Source of the DNA: JADJYF01 sp050186725
GTDB lineage: Bacteria; Pseudomonadota; Gammaproteobacteria; Ga0077536
DNA length: 64,000 nt
Assembly (NCBI GenBank): GCA_050186725.1
Contig: JBFWYG010000016.1
Coordinates: 1-64,000 of the forward strand
Direction of reading: 5' to 3'
Shown: positions 47,574 to 56,349 of the stretch, piece by piece
How positions within the stretch are numbered: position 1 is the first letter of the stretch
How the letters are laid out: the number at the start of each line of letters is the position of its first letter
Notes under the pieces: model-generated
Seen by the model: the letters and a program-made list of their open reading frames with translations, nothing else
What the model was told of the DNA's origin: nothing
Database searches by the model: none
Position numbers and translations under genes: made by a program

Positions 47574-48734
47574 TCAGTGCGCGAGGCCGTAGAAGCGCAG
47601 CGCGTTGTCGCCCAGCACGAGGCGCTGATCGGCCGCCGGCAGCGGCTTCAGCCGCTCGCGCATCTCGCGCACCACACCCATGGAGGCGTCGATGTGCGGA
47701 TAGTCGGAGGCCCACACGAAGTACTGCGCGCCGACGTGCTTGACCACCTCGGCGGTGATGGTCTCGTCCGGGTCGGCCGACACCAGGCACTGGCGTTTGA
47801 AGTACTCGCTCGGCTTCATCTTGAGGATGGTGCGCGCGTGCATCACCTCGAACTTGTGATCGAGCCGGTCCAGCCACGCCGAGATCCAGTTCGCGCCCGA
47901 TTCGAGCACCGTCACCTTGAGGCGCGGGTAGCGCTCAAGCACCCCGGTGGTCAGGAGTTCAGTGAAGGCCGCCATCACGTCGATGGCGAGAAACGCGAAG
48001 TTGAACAAGCCAAAGCGCGCGCCGTTGGTATCGTCCAGCGGATCGGCATAGCTCGTCGTGGGCTGGTCGCGCACCACCACGTGGAACGCCACCGGCAGAC
48101 CGAGGTCCTGGGCGGTGGCCCAGAAGGGATCGAGCGCCGGATCGTCGAAGCGTCGCCGGCCGCGCGCGTACATGTCCGGCGAGATGTAGATGCCGCGACA
48201 GCCAGCGGCGTGGGCGCGATGCATCTCCTTCACGGCGAGATCCACGTCCAGCAGGTTCAAGTGCATGATCGGCACCAGGCGCTTGGGATCGTGGCCGCAG
48301 AAATCGCACAGCCAGCGGTTGTAGGCCTCGGTGTAGGCGTGCGCGAGCTTCGCGTCCTGCACATGCCCTTCCCAGCAGATGCCGATGGTCGGATAGAGCA
48401 GGGCGACGTCGATGCCCTCCTGGTCGAGTATGCGCAGCCGCTCCGCCGGGTCCCAGCTGCCGGGCGGACAGCCTTCTTCATAGCGGTAGCGGCCGGTGGT
48501 GAGCAGTTCGGTGGGGTCCATCTCCACGCCACCGAGCCCGGCCAGGCGGCCGCGCACCGCTTCCAGCGGCTTGCCATCGATGAGCAGCACCTCCAGTCCC
48601 TGGCTGTCGTGATCGATGCGAATGGCCCGCTCGCGATAGGCGGGCGCGATGTATTCGAGCCAGGTATCGCGTGGCTCGAGGACGTGACCGTCGGCGTCGA
48701 CGGTGACCACCGGCGTGGAAGGCGTGGATGACAT
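47574..48734 (-). CDS. Amidohydrolase family 2 metal-dependent hydrolase
   Basis: 386-aa TIM-barrel amidohydrolase (PF04909-type). Instead of HxH the first metal motif is DADGHVLEP, usual in this subfamily. LLYPTIGICWEGHV, RGIYISPDMYARGRRRFDD, LPVAFHVVVRD and late FVWASDYPHID with the catalytic Asp follow. Relatives include decarboxylases and hydrolases of aromatic-acid and terpenoid routes; substrate not assignable. Upstream of the LLM gene on the same strand. Confidence 0.86.
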   Translation of the reverse strand: MSSTPSTPVVTVDADGHVLEPRDTWLEYIAPAYRERAIRIDHDSQGLEVLLIDGKPLEAVRGRLAGLGGVEMDPTELLTTGRYRYEEGCPPGSWDPAERLRILDQEGIDVALLYPTIGICWEGHVQDAKLAHAYTEAYNRWLCDFCGHDPKRLVPIMHLNLLDVDLAVKEMHRAHAAGCRGIYISPDMYARGRRRFDDPALDPFWATAQDLGLPVAFHVVVRDQPTTSYADPLDDTNGARFGLFNFAFLAIDVMAAFTELLTTGVLERYPRLKVTVLESGANWISAWLDRLDHKFEVMHARTILKMKPSEYFKRQCLVSADPDETITAEVVKHVGAQYFVWASDYPHIDASMGVVREMRERLKPLPAADQRLVLGDNALRFYGLAH

Positions 48735-48953
48735 GCGGTTCTCCCCTGGCGCGACGTGCGCCGCCGGCAAGCGTAGTCCGCCCGTCGCCCGGATGCGATG
48801 CCTGCCCAAAGGGGGAGGGTGGGAGCGCCGGTGCGCCGCTTGACAGCCGAGGGAGGCGTCGCCGAGAGTCGCCTGCACGGGTTCGCGCGTCGAGCCGCTC
48901 AAGGCAGCGCCCGCCCGCCCGATACCCCCCCGAGCCCAACGGATTTGGCCAGC

Positions 48954-49751
48954 GTGCAGCAAATTCCCGTTTTCGTGATCAGCATGAAGAGTGCGGTCAC
49001 GCGTCGCGCGAGCATCGAGCGGCATCTCACCGGACTTGGCATCGAGTACGAGATCTTCGACGCCGTGCGCGGCGCCGATCTCGGCGAGGCGAAGTTGCGC
49101 GAGCTCAATCCCTCCGGCAACCGCACGCCGGGGTCGGTCGGCACCTACATGTCGCAGATGGGCGTCTACCGGCTGATGCTCGAGCGCGACCTGCCGGTGG
49201 CCCTGGTGCTGGAGGACGATGCCGTGCTGCTGCCGCCGGCCCGCGCGCTGCTGCAGGCGGGCTGTCGCACGCTCGACTTCGACATCTGCTACCTCGGCTG
49301 CGACGACGAAGGCGACGCCGGCTTCATCTACCTCGACACCCAGAGCGCCTTCGATCTCGGTGCCGGCCTCACGGCCTACGTGCTGTCCGGCGGACCCTAC
49401 TGCCTGCACGCCTACCTGATCACGCGCGCCGGCGCGGAGAAGCGCCTGGCCGAGGCCTTCCCGATCCGCACGCCGATAGATCACTACAGCCGCCTGCAGA
49501 CCCGCCTGCGCTTCGCCGCCGTGGTGCCGATGGTGGGCTTCGTCAACGAAGAGAGCGCGGTGGGCTCGGTGGCCGCGGCGAACTGGTCGGCGTTGCAGTC
49601 GCAGTTGAAGCAGCGTTGGTGGTACTACCCGCTGCGGGACCTGGTGAAGCTGCGCGTGCTGCGCAAGAGGCTCGCGCGACGCGAGGCGCGCGTGCCCTAC
49701 CCGGGGCGTTGGCGCGCCTATCGCTCGGCACTGCGGGTGATCCGCCAGTAG
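48954..49751 (+). CDS. Glycosyltransferase family 25 (LPS-type)
   Basis: 265 aa. Family landmarks: IPVFVISMKSAVTRRASIE, GTYMSQMGVYRLML, LVLEDDAVLLPPA with the DxD-like metal site, and GGPYCLHAYLITRAGAEKR. Transfers a sugar (often galactose) to lipooligosaccharide at the inner membrane. GTG 48954 is chosen because it just precedes the conserved first strand; ATG 48984 would remove it, and a TTG at 48945 is also possible. Odd in a run of catabolic genes. Confidence 0.85.
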   Translation: MQQIPVFVISMKSAVTRRASIERHLTGLGIEYEIFDAVRGADLGEAKLRELNPSGNRTPGSVGTYMSQMGVYRLMLERDLPVALVLEDDAVLLPPARALLQAGCRTLDFDICYLGCDDEGDAGFIYLDTQSAFDLGAGLTAYVLSGGPYCLHAYLITRAGAEKRLAEAFPIRTPIDHYSRLQTRLRFAAVVPMVGFVNEESAVGSVAAANWSALQSQLKQRWWYYPLRDLVKLRVLRKRLARREARVPYPGRWRAYRSALRVIRQ

Positions 49752-49819
49752 GGCGTCGCCTGACCCGCCGCGCGGCGTGTTAACCTCCGACGCGCACGAG
49801 CAGCGCAAGGGGAGGCGCC

Positions 49820-50335
49820 ATGGCCAGAGCAGCGAAGACCACGAGCGGATCGGCCGTCACGCGCGGCGCGGTCACGAAGGCCAACGCCGCCGATCACGAA
49901 GGCGTGCGCCAGGTGCTGTCCCATTACTGCGCCTGCATCGACCAGGGCCAGCTCGACGCGCTCAGCGAACTGTTCGTGCCGACGGGTGAACTCGTGGTGT
50001 CGTTCGCCGATGGGCCACCCACACGCGGCCGCGCGGCCATCGCCGCCTGGTATCGCGAATTCTTTCGCGGCTGGCCCAAGGCCAGCCACGCGCGCCACAA
50101 GATTTTCGAGCCCTGCATCCGTGTGGACGGCGCCACGGCGACCGCCAGCACCTATTTCGATTCGGACTTCGTCGAAGGCAGCGGTCGCGTGACCATCCTC
50201 GCCGGGCGCTACGAGGACGAACTGGTCAAACGTCGCGGGCGCTGGTTCTTCGCCCGGCGCACCATCACCATCACCCACCACTACTCGCCCGGCCAGGCCA
50301 CTGAGGGCATGAAGCGCTACCGTGCGCGCCGCTGA
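49820..50335 (+). CDS. SnoaL/NTF2-like protein
   Basis: 171 aa. A roughly 25-residue basic leader is followed by a SnoaL_4-like cone: VRQVLSHYCACIDQGQLDAL, ELFVPTGELVVSF, RAAIAAWYREFF, RHKIFEPCIRVDGATATAST and GRWFFARRTITITHHYSPG. Members include steroid isomerases, dehydratases and hydroxylase partners; no catalytic residue can be assigned safely. Convergent with the amidohydrolase at 50365. Confidence 0.8.
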   Translation: MARAAKTTSGSAVTRGAVTKANAADHEGVRQVLSHYCACIDQGQLDALSELFVPTGELVVSFADGPPTRGRAAIAAWYREFFRGWPKASHARHKIFEPCIRVDGATATASTYFDSDFVEGSGRVTILAGRYEDELVKRRGRWFFARRTITITHHYSPGQATEGMKRYRARR

Positions 50336-50364
50336 GACGCGCGCGGCAGGCCTGGGCTGCGCGT

Positions 50365-51372
50365 CTACTCGATGCCGTAGAACTTCGCCGCCGCGCCGCG
50401 GAACATGAGGTCCTGTTCGGCCTCGGTGTAGCGCGCCGCGAGCTTCTTGAACGCGTTCCACAGCACCGCGTAGGTGGTGCCGCACTTGTCCACCGGGAAG
50501 TTGCTCTCGAACATCGCGCGCGCCGGGCCGAACACGTCGATGGCGTGGTGGAAATAGCGCGCCCATTTCGCCACCAGCTGGTCGGAGGTCGGCGGCGCCG
50601 GCAGCCGATCGAAATGGAAGCCGTTCCACGGCATGGTCATGCCACCGAGCTTGATGTACACGTTCGGGCAGGTCGCGAGTTCGGCCAGATCCTTGGCCCA
50701 GCGCGCGTAGACCGCGTCCTCCTGCCCTTCGTACTGGCCGATGCCGCAGGGCGTGCCGAGGTGATCGAGCACGATGAGGGTGTCGGGGAAATCCCGCGCC
50801 AGCGTCGTCAGGTGCGGCGTCTGCGGATGGTAGTGCCAGGCATCGAAGCGCAACCCCATGTCGCCCAGCACCTTGAAGCCGGCGCGGAACTCGGGTTCGG
50901 CATAGAGATTGGGATGGGTCACGCCGTGCATCACGAACAGCACGTCGCTGCTCTCGTCCCAGGCGGCGATCTGGCGAATGCCGCGGAACAAGGGACTCGC
51001 CGCGCAGTGCGCTTCGAGCACCGCGCGGGCGCGCGGATTGCGCAGCTCGGCCTCGCCCATCATGGCGCGGATCTGCGGTCGAGCGGGCTGCTGGCGCGCG
51101 CGCGCGGCGATGCTCTCGACCCATTCGGTCTCGCCCACGCACTTCATGTCTTCAGGTCCCTCGCGCCGGTAACCCTCCCAGCACTGCAGGTAGACCGTGC
51201 CGCGCACGCCGTGCTCGCCGATGTCGGCCCACAGCTGCTCGAGGTTGTAGTGCGGAAACTCGGTGGCGTCCTGAAAGAAATGATGATGCGGATCGATGAT
51301 CGAGCGCGCCCTGTCGTTGGCGGCTTCGGTGGACTGCGCGAGCCACTGCTCGCGGACTTCGACGATTGCCAT
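50365..51372 (-). CDS. Amidohydrolase family 2 protein
   Basis: 335 aa, PF04909-type TIM barrel. HxH site in IIDPHHHFFQDATEF; VYLQCWEGYRREGPEDMKCV, IRQIAAWDESSDVLFVMHGV, LIVLDHLGTPCG (metal His/Asp region) and AMFESNFPVDKCG follow. Resembles lactonase-like hydrolases of catabolic clusters. The start at 51370-51372 has a GAGGAGAGGT Shine-Dalgarno immediately upstream; an ATG 21 bp further up lacks one. Confidence 0.87.
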   Translation of the reverse strand: MAIVEVREQWLAQSTEAANDRARSIIDPHHHFFQDATEFPHYNLEQLWADIGEHGVRGTVYLQCWEGYRREGPEDMKCVGETEWVESIAARARQQPARPQIRAMMGEAELRNPRARAVLEAHCAASPLFRGIRQIAAWDESSDVLFVMHGVTHPNLYAEPEFRAGFKVLGDMGLRFDAWHYHPQTPHLTTLARDFPDTLIVLDHLGTPCGIGQYEGQEDAVYARWAKDLAELATCPNVYIKLGGMTMPWNGFHFDRLPAPPTSDQLVAKWARYFHHAIDVFGPARAMFESNFPVDKCGTTYAVLWNAFKKLAARYTEAEQDLMFRGAAAKFYGIE

Positions 51373-51485
51373 GACCTCTCCTCGGTGTTGCATGCGGCCA
51401 GGCCGGCGCCTGGGGATCGCAGTCTGCCATAGCGGGCGCGGTGCGCCTTACCGGCTTTCGGGGAGGGCCCGGCGTGTCGCCGGGT

Positions 51486-52283
51486 TCAGCGTTTGTAGAG
51501 CGTCAGGCAGCAGCAGCCGAGGCGCTTCATCGCGCCTCGCGGCAGGCGCCCCTTCTTCAGCGCCGTGAGCGCCGCGGACAGGCGCGGGTGGCGCCAGGGC
51601 AGGAGACCCGACGCGCGCGTGAAATCCGTGGTGCGGACCAGCGCGTCGCTCGCGAGCGCGGTGAGGTCCGGCGGCGCCAGATAGCGGAACTTCTGTTCGA
51701 GCCTGGCGAGAAAAGCCGGCAGGCGGTCCTGGGAGATCTCGCTCCTGCCGTCCAGCGACACATCGAAGGTCAGTACCAGCGCGCCGCCCGGCTTCAGCAG
51801 GCGGTGGAACTCGTCGACGATTTCGCCGTAGGCGTCAGTGTGCTCCAGCACCGAGATGCAGGAAATCGCGTCGAAGGACGCGCTCGCGAGGCCGGTGGCG
51901 CGCATGTCGCAGGCGGTGAAACCGATGCGCGGCGAACTCAGGCTGGAGGCCGCGTGCAGTTCGCCGAGCGCGGCATCGCTGTCGACGCAGGCGATCTCCA
52001 GGTCCGGGTCCCGCTCGACGAGGTAGTAGGGAAAGAAAGAGAAGCCGCTGCCGGCATCGAGCAGCCGGCGCGCGCCGGCCACGCGGGTCGCCACGTAGGG
52101 ATACTCGTACTGGCGACTCCACTGGTGCAGCGGATCGAGCACCCACTTGCGTTCGTAGCGCGCGAGCAGCGCCTGGTTGGCCTGGTTGAAGCGCGCGGAA
52201 TGCGCCTCGAGCGCCGCGAACAGCGGCGAGCGTAGCGCGAGCGCGTAGGGCTCGCGCAGCATGAAGCCCTCGGGAAACTGCAT
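51486..52283 (-). CDS. SAM-dependent class I methyltransferase
   Basis: 265 aa. Rossmann motif I at about residues 70-80 (RLLDAGSGFSFFPYYL), acidic loop EIACVDSD, motif with ISCISVLEHTDAYGEIVDEF, and KPGGALVLTFDVSLDG of the Methyltransf_11 family. Starts 14 bp after the ferredoxin gene, last of the P450-P450-ferredoxin-methyltransferase run. Substrate unknown; a fatty-acid, polyketide or natural-product target is equally possible. Confidence 0.83.
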   Translation of the reverse strand: MQFPEGFMLREPYALALRSPLFAALEAHSARFNQANQALLARYERKWVLDPLHQWSRQYEYPYVATRVAGARRLLDAGSGFSFFPYYLVERDPDLEIACVDSDAALGELHAASSLSSPRIGFTACDMRATGLASASFDAISCISVLEHTDAYGEIVDEFHRLLKPGGALVLTFDVSLDGRSEISQDRLPAFLARLEQKFRYLAPPDLTALASDALVRTTDFTRASGLLPWRHPRLSAALTALKKGRLPRGAMKRLGCCCLTLYKR

Positions 52284-52297
52284 GTGGGGCTCGCCGA

Positions 52298-52618
52298 CTA
52301 GGCGTCTTCCGGCGCGATGCGCACCGCGAGCCCCTCGAGCGCCGGGGTCACCGTCACCTGGCAGGACAGGCGGCTGCAGGATTCGCGATGCGGGGAGAGC
52401 TCGAGCAGGTAGCCTTCGTCGGCGCCCAGGGGCGGCAGGCGCGCGAGGCTGTCGGGCGCGACCAGCACGTGGCAGGTGCCGCAGGACATGTTGCCGCCGC
52501 ACAGCGCCGCCAGTTCGTCGAGCCCGTGGGCGCGGATGTTCTCCATCAGGCTCAGCCCATCCCGGCACTCGAGCGCGTGCGCCTCGCCATCCCGCGTCGT
52601 GACCGTCACTCGCGTCAT
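52298..52618 (-). CDS. 2Fe-2S ferredoxin (putidaredoxin type)
   Basis: 106 aa. Cluster ligands C40, C46, C49 and C86 (C-x5-C-x2-C-x36-C) match the putidaredoxin/adrenodoxin class. ATG overlaps the P450 stop by 4 bp (ATGA), so it is translationally coupled and the likely electron donor to the P450s. No ferredoxin reductase gene is in the window. Confidence 0.93.
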   Translation of the reverse strand: MTRVTVTTRDGEAHALECRDGLSLMENIRAHGLDELAALCGGNMSCGTCHVLVAPDSLARLPPLGADEGYLLELSPHRESCSRLSCQVTVTPALEGLAVRIAPEDA

Positions 52619-53916
52619 GCGGGCACCGCCCGTGCGCTCGCGAGCCAGGTCTCGACCCCCAAGTTGCCGCGCACGTCGCGTCGTGGCGCCTGGGGCTCGA
52701 ACAATACCGGCACATTGCCCATGCCCGAGACGAAGCCCGGCCACCAGCGGCTGGGGCGCGCAGGATCGAGCCGGAAATGCGGCAGACGGTCGAGCAGTTC
52801 CTCGACGATCACCCGCGCTTCCAGCGCCACCAGGTGCGCGCCGAGGCAGCGGTGCACGCCGAGCCCGAGGCCGACGTGGCGATTGGGTGGCCGATCGAGG
52901 ATGAAGCTGTCCGGATGATCGAACGCGCGGCGATCGCGATTCGCGATGGGGTTGCACAGCAGGAGCATCTGCCCTGCCTTCATCTCCACGCCGCCGATGG
53001 TCGCGTCCTCGAGCAGCAGGCGCGCGGTGAAGGCCGGCGAGTAGTAGCGCAGGCACTCCTGGATGGCGCGCGGGATCAGCGCGCGGTCGCGCAACAGGCG
53101 CGTGCGCAGGTCGATGTCCCACGCGAGCCGCCACAGCAGCGTGCCGACCAGGTTCTTGGTGTTGTCGATGCCGCCCAGCATGAGCAGCGTGCAGAAGCCG
53201 CGCAGTTCACGATGGGTGAAGCGGCGACCGTCGACTTCGGCGTTGATCACCGTCGACAGGATGTCCGCGCCGCCGTCCTGCCTGCGTCGCGCGATGGTGT
53301 CGTCGAAGTAGGCGTACATCTCCTCGATCAGTGGCTTCGAACCCTCCGGATCGAGGATGTGCCCTTCGGAGATCGCCCGGCACCAGGCCATGAACTTCGG
53401 GCCGAGCTCCGCCGGCAGGCCCATCAAGAGCGCGGTCAGGATGGCCGGAATGGGCCGCGCGATCAGCTGCGCGATGTCCACCGCGCCGTCGGCGATGATG
53501 CCGTCGATGAGCAGGTTCACGTTCTCACGCAGCATCGGTTCGTAGACCTGCACGCCGTGCGGACCGAACGACGAATTCACCAGCGCGCGGGCGAAGCGAT
53601 GCTCGGGATCGTCCTGGCCGGCGATCATCAGCGGTTCGCCGAGCGCGTAGCGTGGAAAGGTCGGCTCGGTGTTGGAGAAGCGCTCCGGGTGGCGCGTGAT
53701 CTCGGTGTATTCCTCGTAGCCGAACACCGCCCAGAAGCCGCCATAGCGTTCACACCAGTGCACGAAACGGCCGCTCTCGGCGGCCGCGTCACGCAGCGCC
53801 TCGTAGTAGGCGAGCGGTGTGCCGTCGGCGCCGATGTGCGGTTCGAGGTGATCGAAGTCGGTGAGCAGGGACAGGGACGCGAGCGCGGCGTCCTGCGCGG
53901 GAGCGTGAGTGGACAT
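52615..53916 (-). CDS. Cytochrome P450 (first of two)
   Basis: 433 aa soluble bacterial class I P450. Haem-binding GLGLGVHRCLGAH with Cys357; ExxR as ECLR; I-helix LGGIDNTKNL, where the usual acid-Thr pair appears as D-N-T. ATG 53916 has GGAGGT upstream. Overlaps the ferredoxin by 4 bp. The substrate is not predictable; camphor-like, terpenoid and steroid hydroxylases share these features. Confidence 0.92.
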   Translation of the reverse strand: MSTHAPAQDAALASLSLLTDFDHLEPHIGADGTPLAYYEALRDAAAESGRFVHWCERYGGFWAVFGYEEYTEITRHPERFSNTEPTFPRYALGEPLMIAGQDDPEHRFARALVNSSFGPHGVQVYEPMLRENVNLLIDGIIADGAVDIAQLIARPIPAILTALLMGLPAELGPKFMAWCRAISEGHILDPEGSKPLIEEMYAYFDDTIARRRQDGGADILSTVINAEVDGRRFTHRELRGFCTLLMLGGIDNTKNLVGTLLWRLAWDIDLRTRLLRDRALIPRAIQECLRYYSPAFTARLLLEDATIGGVEMKAGQMLLLCNPIANRDRRAFDHPDSFILDRPPNRHVGLGLGVHRCLGAHLVALEARVIVEELLDRLPHFRLDPARPSRWWPGFVSGMGNVPVLFEPQAPRRDVRGNLGVETWLASARAVPA

Positions 53917-54047
53917 GGTTGGCGACCTCCCCAGCCGTGGAACCATGGTGAGCCGCCGGGGCGGCGGCGACGCTGCGAAGCGGCAACGTCACCGTCTTCG
54001 ATTGTGGGAGGGGCGGCGCGCGCGATCAAGCCGGCGCGCACCCGCTC

Positions 54048-55325
54048 TCAGGCGAGCCGGCAGCGCACCGGCACCTTCTTCGGTCCCGACACGAACTCCG
54101 ACGCGATGAGTTCGCCCTCGCCGGTCATCTCCACCGCTGCGAGCGCGGGCAGCAGTTCTTCCCACAGGGTGCGCATCTCGAGCCGCGCCAGGTGCTGACC
54201 CAGGCACACATGGCCGCCGTAGCCGAAGCCGACGTGGCGATTGCGTGGGCGATCGAGTCGGAAGCGGAAGGGCTCGTCGAATTCCGCCTCGTCGCGGTTG
54301 CCCGACGGGTAGGAGAGGTACAGGCGATCACCCTTGGCGATGGCCTGGCCGGCCAGCGTGCAGTCCGCCGTGGCGTGGCGCACGAAGTGCTTGACCGGCG
54401 TGGTCCAGCGGATGGCCTCCTCGACGAAGTTGGGGATCAGCGCCGCATCGGCCTTCAGCGCGGCGAACAGGTCCGGGTTCTCCGCCAGCACCCACATCGC
54501 GGTCGCGGTGGTATGGGCCGTGGAGTCGTGGCCGGCGGTGGCGAGGATCGCGAAGTAGGAGATCGCGCGGCTGTGGGCCATGGGCTCACCGTCGATCTCG
54601 GCGTTGGCGATCAAGGTGGCGAGATCGTCCCGCGGCGTGCGCCGCCGTTCCTCGATGAGGCTGGTGAAGTATTCGTCGAACTCGTCGAACACGATTTTCC
54701 AGGTGCGCACCTGCTGCTCGGGATCGGTCGGATCGCTGCCCGGGCGACGCAGATCGGGATCGGCCCAGCTGAAGAGCCACTGGGTCAGTCGCAGCATGCG
54801 CGGATGGTCCGCGCGCGGCACGCCGATGGCATCGAGCACCACCTGCAGCGGGTAGGGCGTCGCAATTTCCTTCGACCAGTCGAGCTCGCCGCCGCGCTCG
54901 CGGAGCGTCGCGAGCTGGGCGCGGGCCGTGGCGCGCATGCTCTCGGTGAGCTGGGTCACCGAGTGCGAGGCGAGTGCCTGGAACAGCACGCGACGGTGCG
55001 CCTTGTGCTCGGCGCCGTCCAGCTGCACCAGCGAGCGGAACAGGTTGTGGTCGCCGCCGGTGAACTGCTGCACCAGCACCTCGCCCATCTGCGGAATCAG
55101 GGTCGCGGAGCGGTCGGCGTTGTGGAACAGCTCGTTCTGGCGGGAGACCTCCTGGATGTCCGCGTGGCGACTCACTACCCAGTGCGGATCGAAACCGGGC
55201 ACCTCGGCCCGCGCCAGGGGATAGTCGCGGCGCAACTCGGTGAGCAGGGCGTCCACCGCGCCGCGCACGGCGAAGGTGGCGGGGTTGAACAGCGGCGCGA
55301 CGAGCGCCGTCGGGATGACTTCCAT
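54048..55325 (-). CDS. Cytochrome P450 (second of two)
   Basis: 425 aa. Haem motif GFGYGGHVCLGQH with Cys374, ExxR as EAIR, I-helix TAGHDSTAHTT with the canonical D/T pair, and late FVSGPKKVPVR typical of steroid/terpenoid-type bacterial P450s. It is upstream of the other P450 by 131 bp on the same strand and divergent from the MaoC gene. Confidence 0.93.
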   Translation of the reverse strand: MEVIPTALVAPLFNPATFAVRGAVDALLTELRRDYPLARAEVPGFDPHWVVSRHADIQEVSRQNELFHNADRSATLIPQMGEVLVQQFTGGDHNLFRSLVQLDGAEHKAHRRVLFQALASHSVTQLTESMRATARAQLATLRERGGELDWSKEIATPYPLQVVLDAIGVPRADHPRMLRLTQWLFSWADPDLRRPGSDPTDPEQQVRTWKIVFDEFDEYFTSLIEERRRTPRDDLATLIANAEIDGEPMAHSRAISYFAILATAGHDSTAHTTATAMWVLAENPDLFAALKADAALIPNFVEEAIRWTTPVKHFVRHATADCTLAGQAIAKGDRLYLSYPSGNRDEAEFDEPFRFRLDRPRNRHVGFGYGGHVCLGQHLARLEMRTLWEELLPALAAVEMTGEGELIASEFVSGPKKVPVRCRLA

Positions 55326-55452
55326 GGTTCCGTTCCTGGGTGGCGAAGGGCGGCGCCATTGTGCCGTGGCGCACGCGCGGCCGCAGCCCCCGCCGCGGGC
55401 CGCGATGACCGCCTGCGGTGACCATAGCCACGGCGCTGTGTAGACTCACGCC

Positions 55453-56316
55453 ATGCCCTTGCCCGTGAGCCTCGTCGGCGCCGTCAGCGGCCCGTTCCAT
55501 TACACCGCCGATGCTCGGTGGCTGATGGCCTATGCGGCGGCGCTCGGTGAGCGCGCACCCTGTTACTTCGACACCAGGCAGCCGCTCGCCCATCATCCGC
55601 TGTTTCCTGTGTGCCTCGAATGGGACGCCATCGTCGCGCTGCGCGAGAGCACCGAGGCCGGCGCCATGAGCGCCGCGGAAAAGGCCAGCGCCGTGCACGC
55701 CGAGCACGACCTGCACCTGCTGCGTCCGATCCGCGCCGGCGAGCGCCTGCAGGTGACGGCGACCGCCATCGCGCTGGAGGCGCGCCGTCCGGGCGCCTAC
55801 CTGCTCAAGCGCATCGACACGCGCGACGCGGCGGGCGAACTCGTGACCCGCACCTACCAGGGCACGCTCTACCGTGGCGTGTCGATCGACGGCGCGCCGT
55901 GCACGCTGGAGGCGGCGCCCGCCTGGCCCGCCGCGGCGGACCAGGCGCCGGACGGCCCGGGTCACGCCATCGAAGTGCCTGCCGGTCTCGCCCACGTCTA
56001 CACCGAGTGCGCGCGCATCTGGAACCCGATACACACCGACCTCGCTCATGCGCGGGCTGCCGGCCTGCCCGACATCATCCTGCACGGCACGGCGACGCTC
56101 GCGCTGGCGCTGTCGACCGTGGTGGCGACGCGCCTTGGCGGCGCGCCGGCGCGCGTGACGCGCCTCGGCTGCCGCATGAGCGGCATGGTGCGCCTGCCGT
56201 CGACGCTCACGCTCCACGCCGCGCCGAGCGGCGACGAGGCCCTCGCCTTCGCCGTGCGCGACGCGCTCGGCGCGCCGGTGTTGAGTCGCGGCTTCGTCGT
56301 CTGCGCCCCGTCCTGA
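55453..56316 (+). CDS. MaoC-like hotdog hydratase/dehydratase
   Basis: 287 aa with two hotdog halves: N-terminal domain (about 1-150, EHDLHLLRPIRAGERLQV) and C-terminal MaoC domain with the hydratase-2 site RIWNPIHTDLAHARAAGLPD and HGTATLALAL. The usual GD before NP is replaced by RIW, known in this branch. Probably hydrates a 2-enoyl-CoA. Its start region includes a short leader; divergent from P450-2. Confidence 0.85.
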   Translation: MPLPVSLVGAVSGPFHYTADARWLMAYAAALGERAPCYFDTRQPLAHHPLFPVCLEWDAIVALRESTEAGAMSAAEKASAVHAEHDLHLLRPIRAGERLQVTATAIALEARRPGAYLLKRIDTRDAAGELVTRTYQGTLYRGVSIDGAPCTLEAAPAWPAAADQAPDGPGHAIEVPAGLAHVYTECARIWNPIHTDLAHARAAGLPDIILHGTATLALALSTVVATRLGGAPARVTRLGCRMSGMVRLPSTLTLHAAPSGDEALAFAVRDALGAPVLSRGFVVCAPS

Positions 56317-56349
56317 ACGCGGGTGTCGGCCGCCGCGGGCGGCCTGGTC

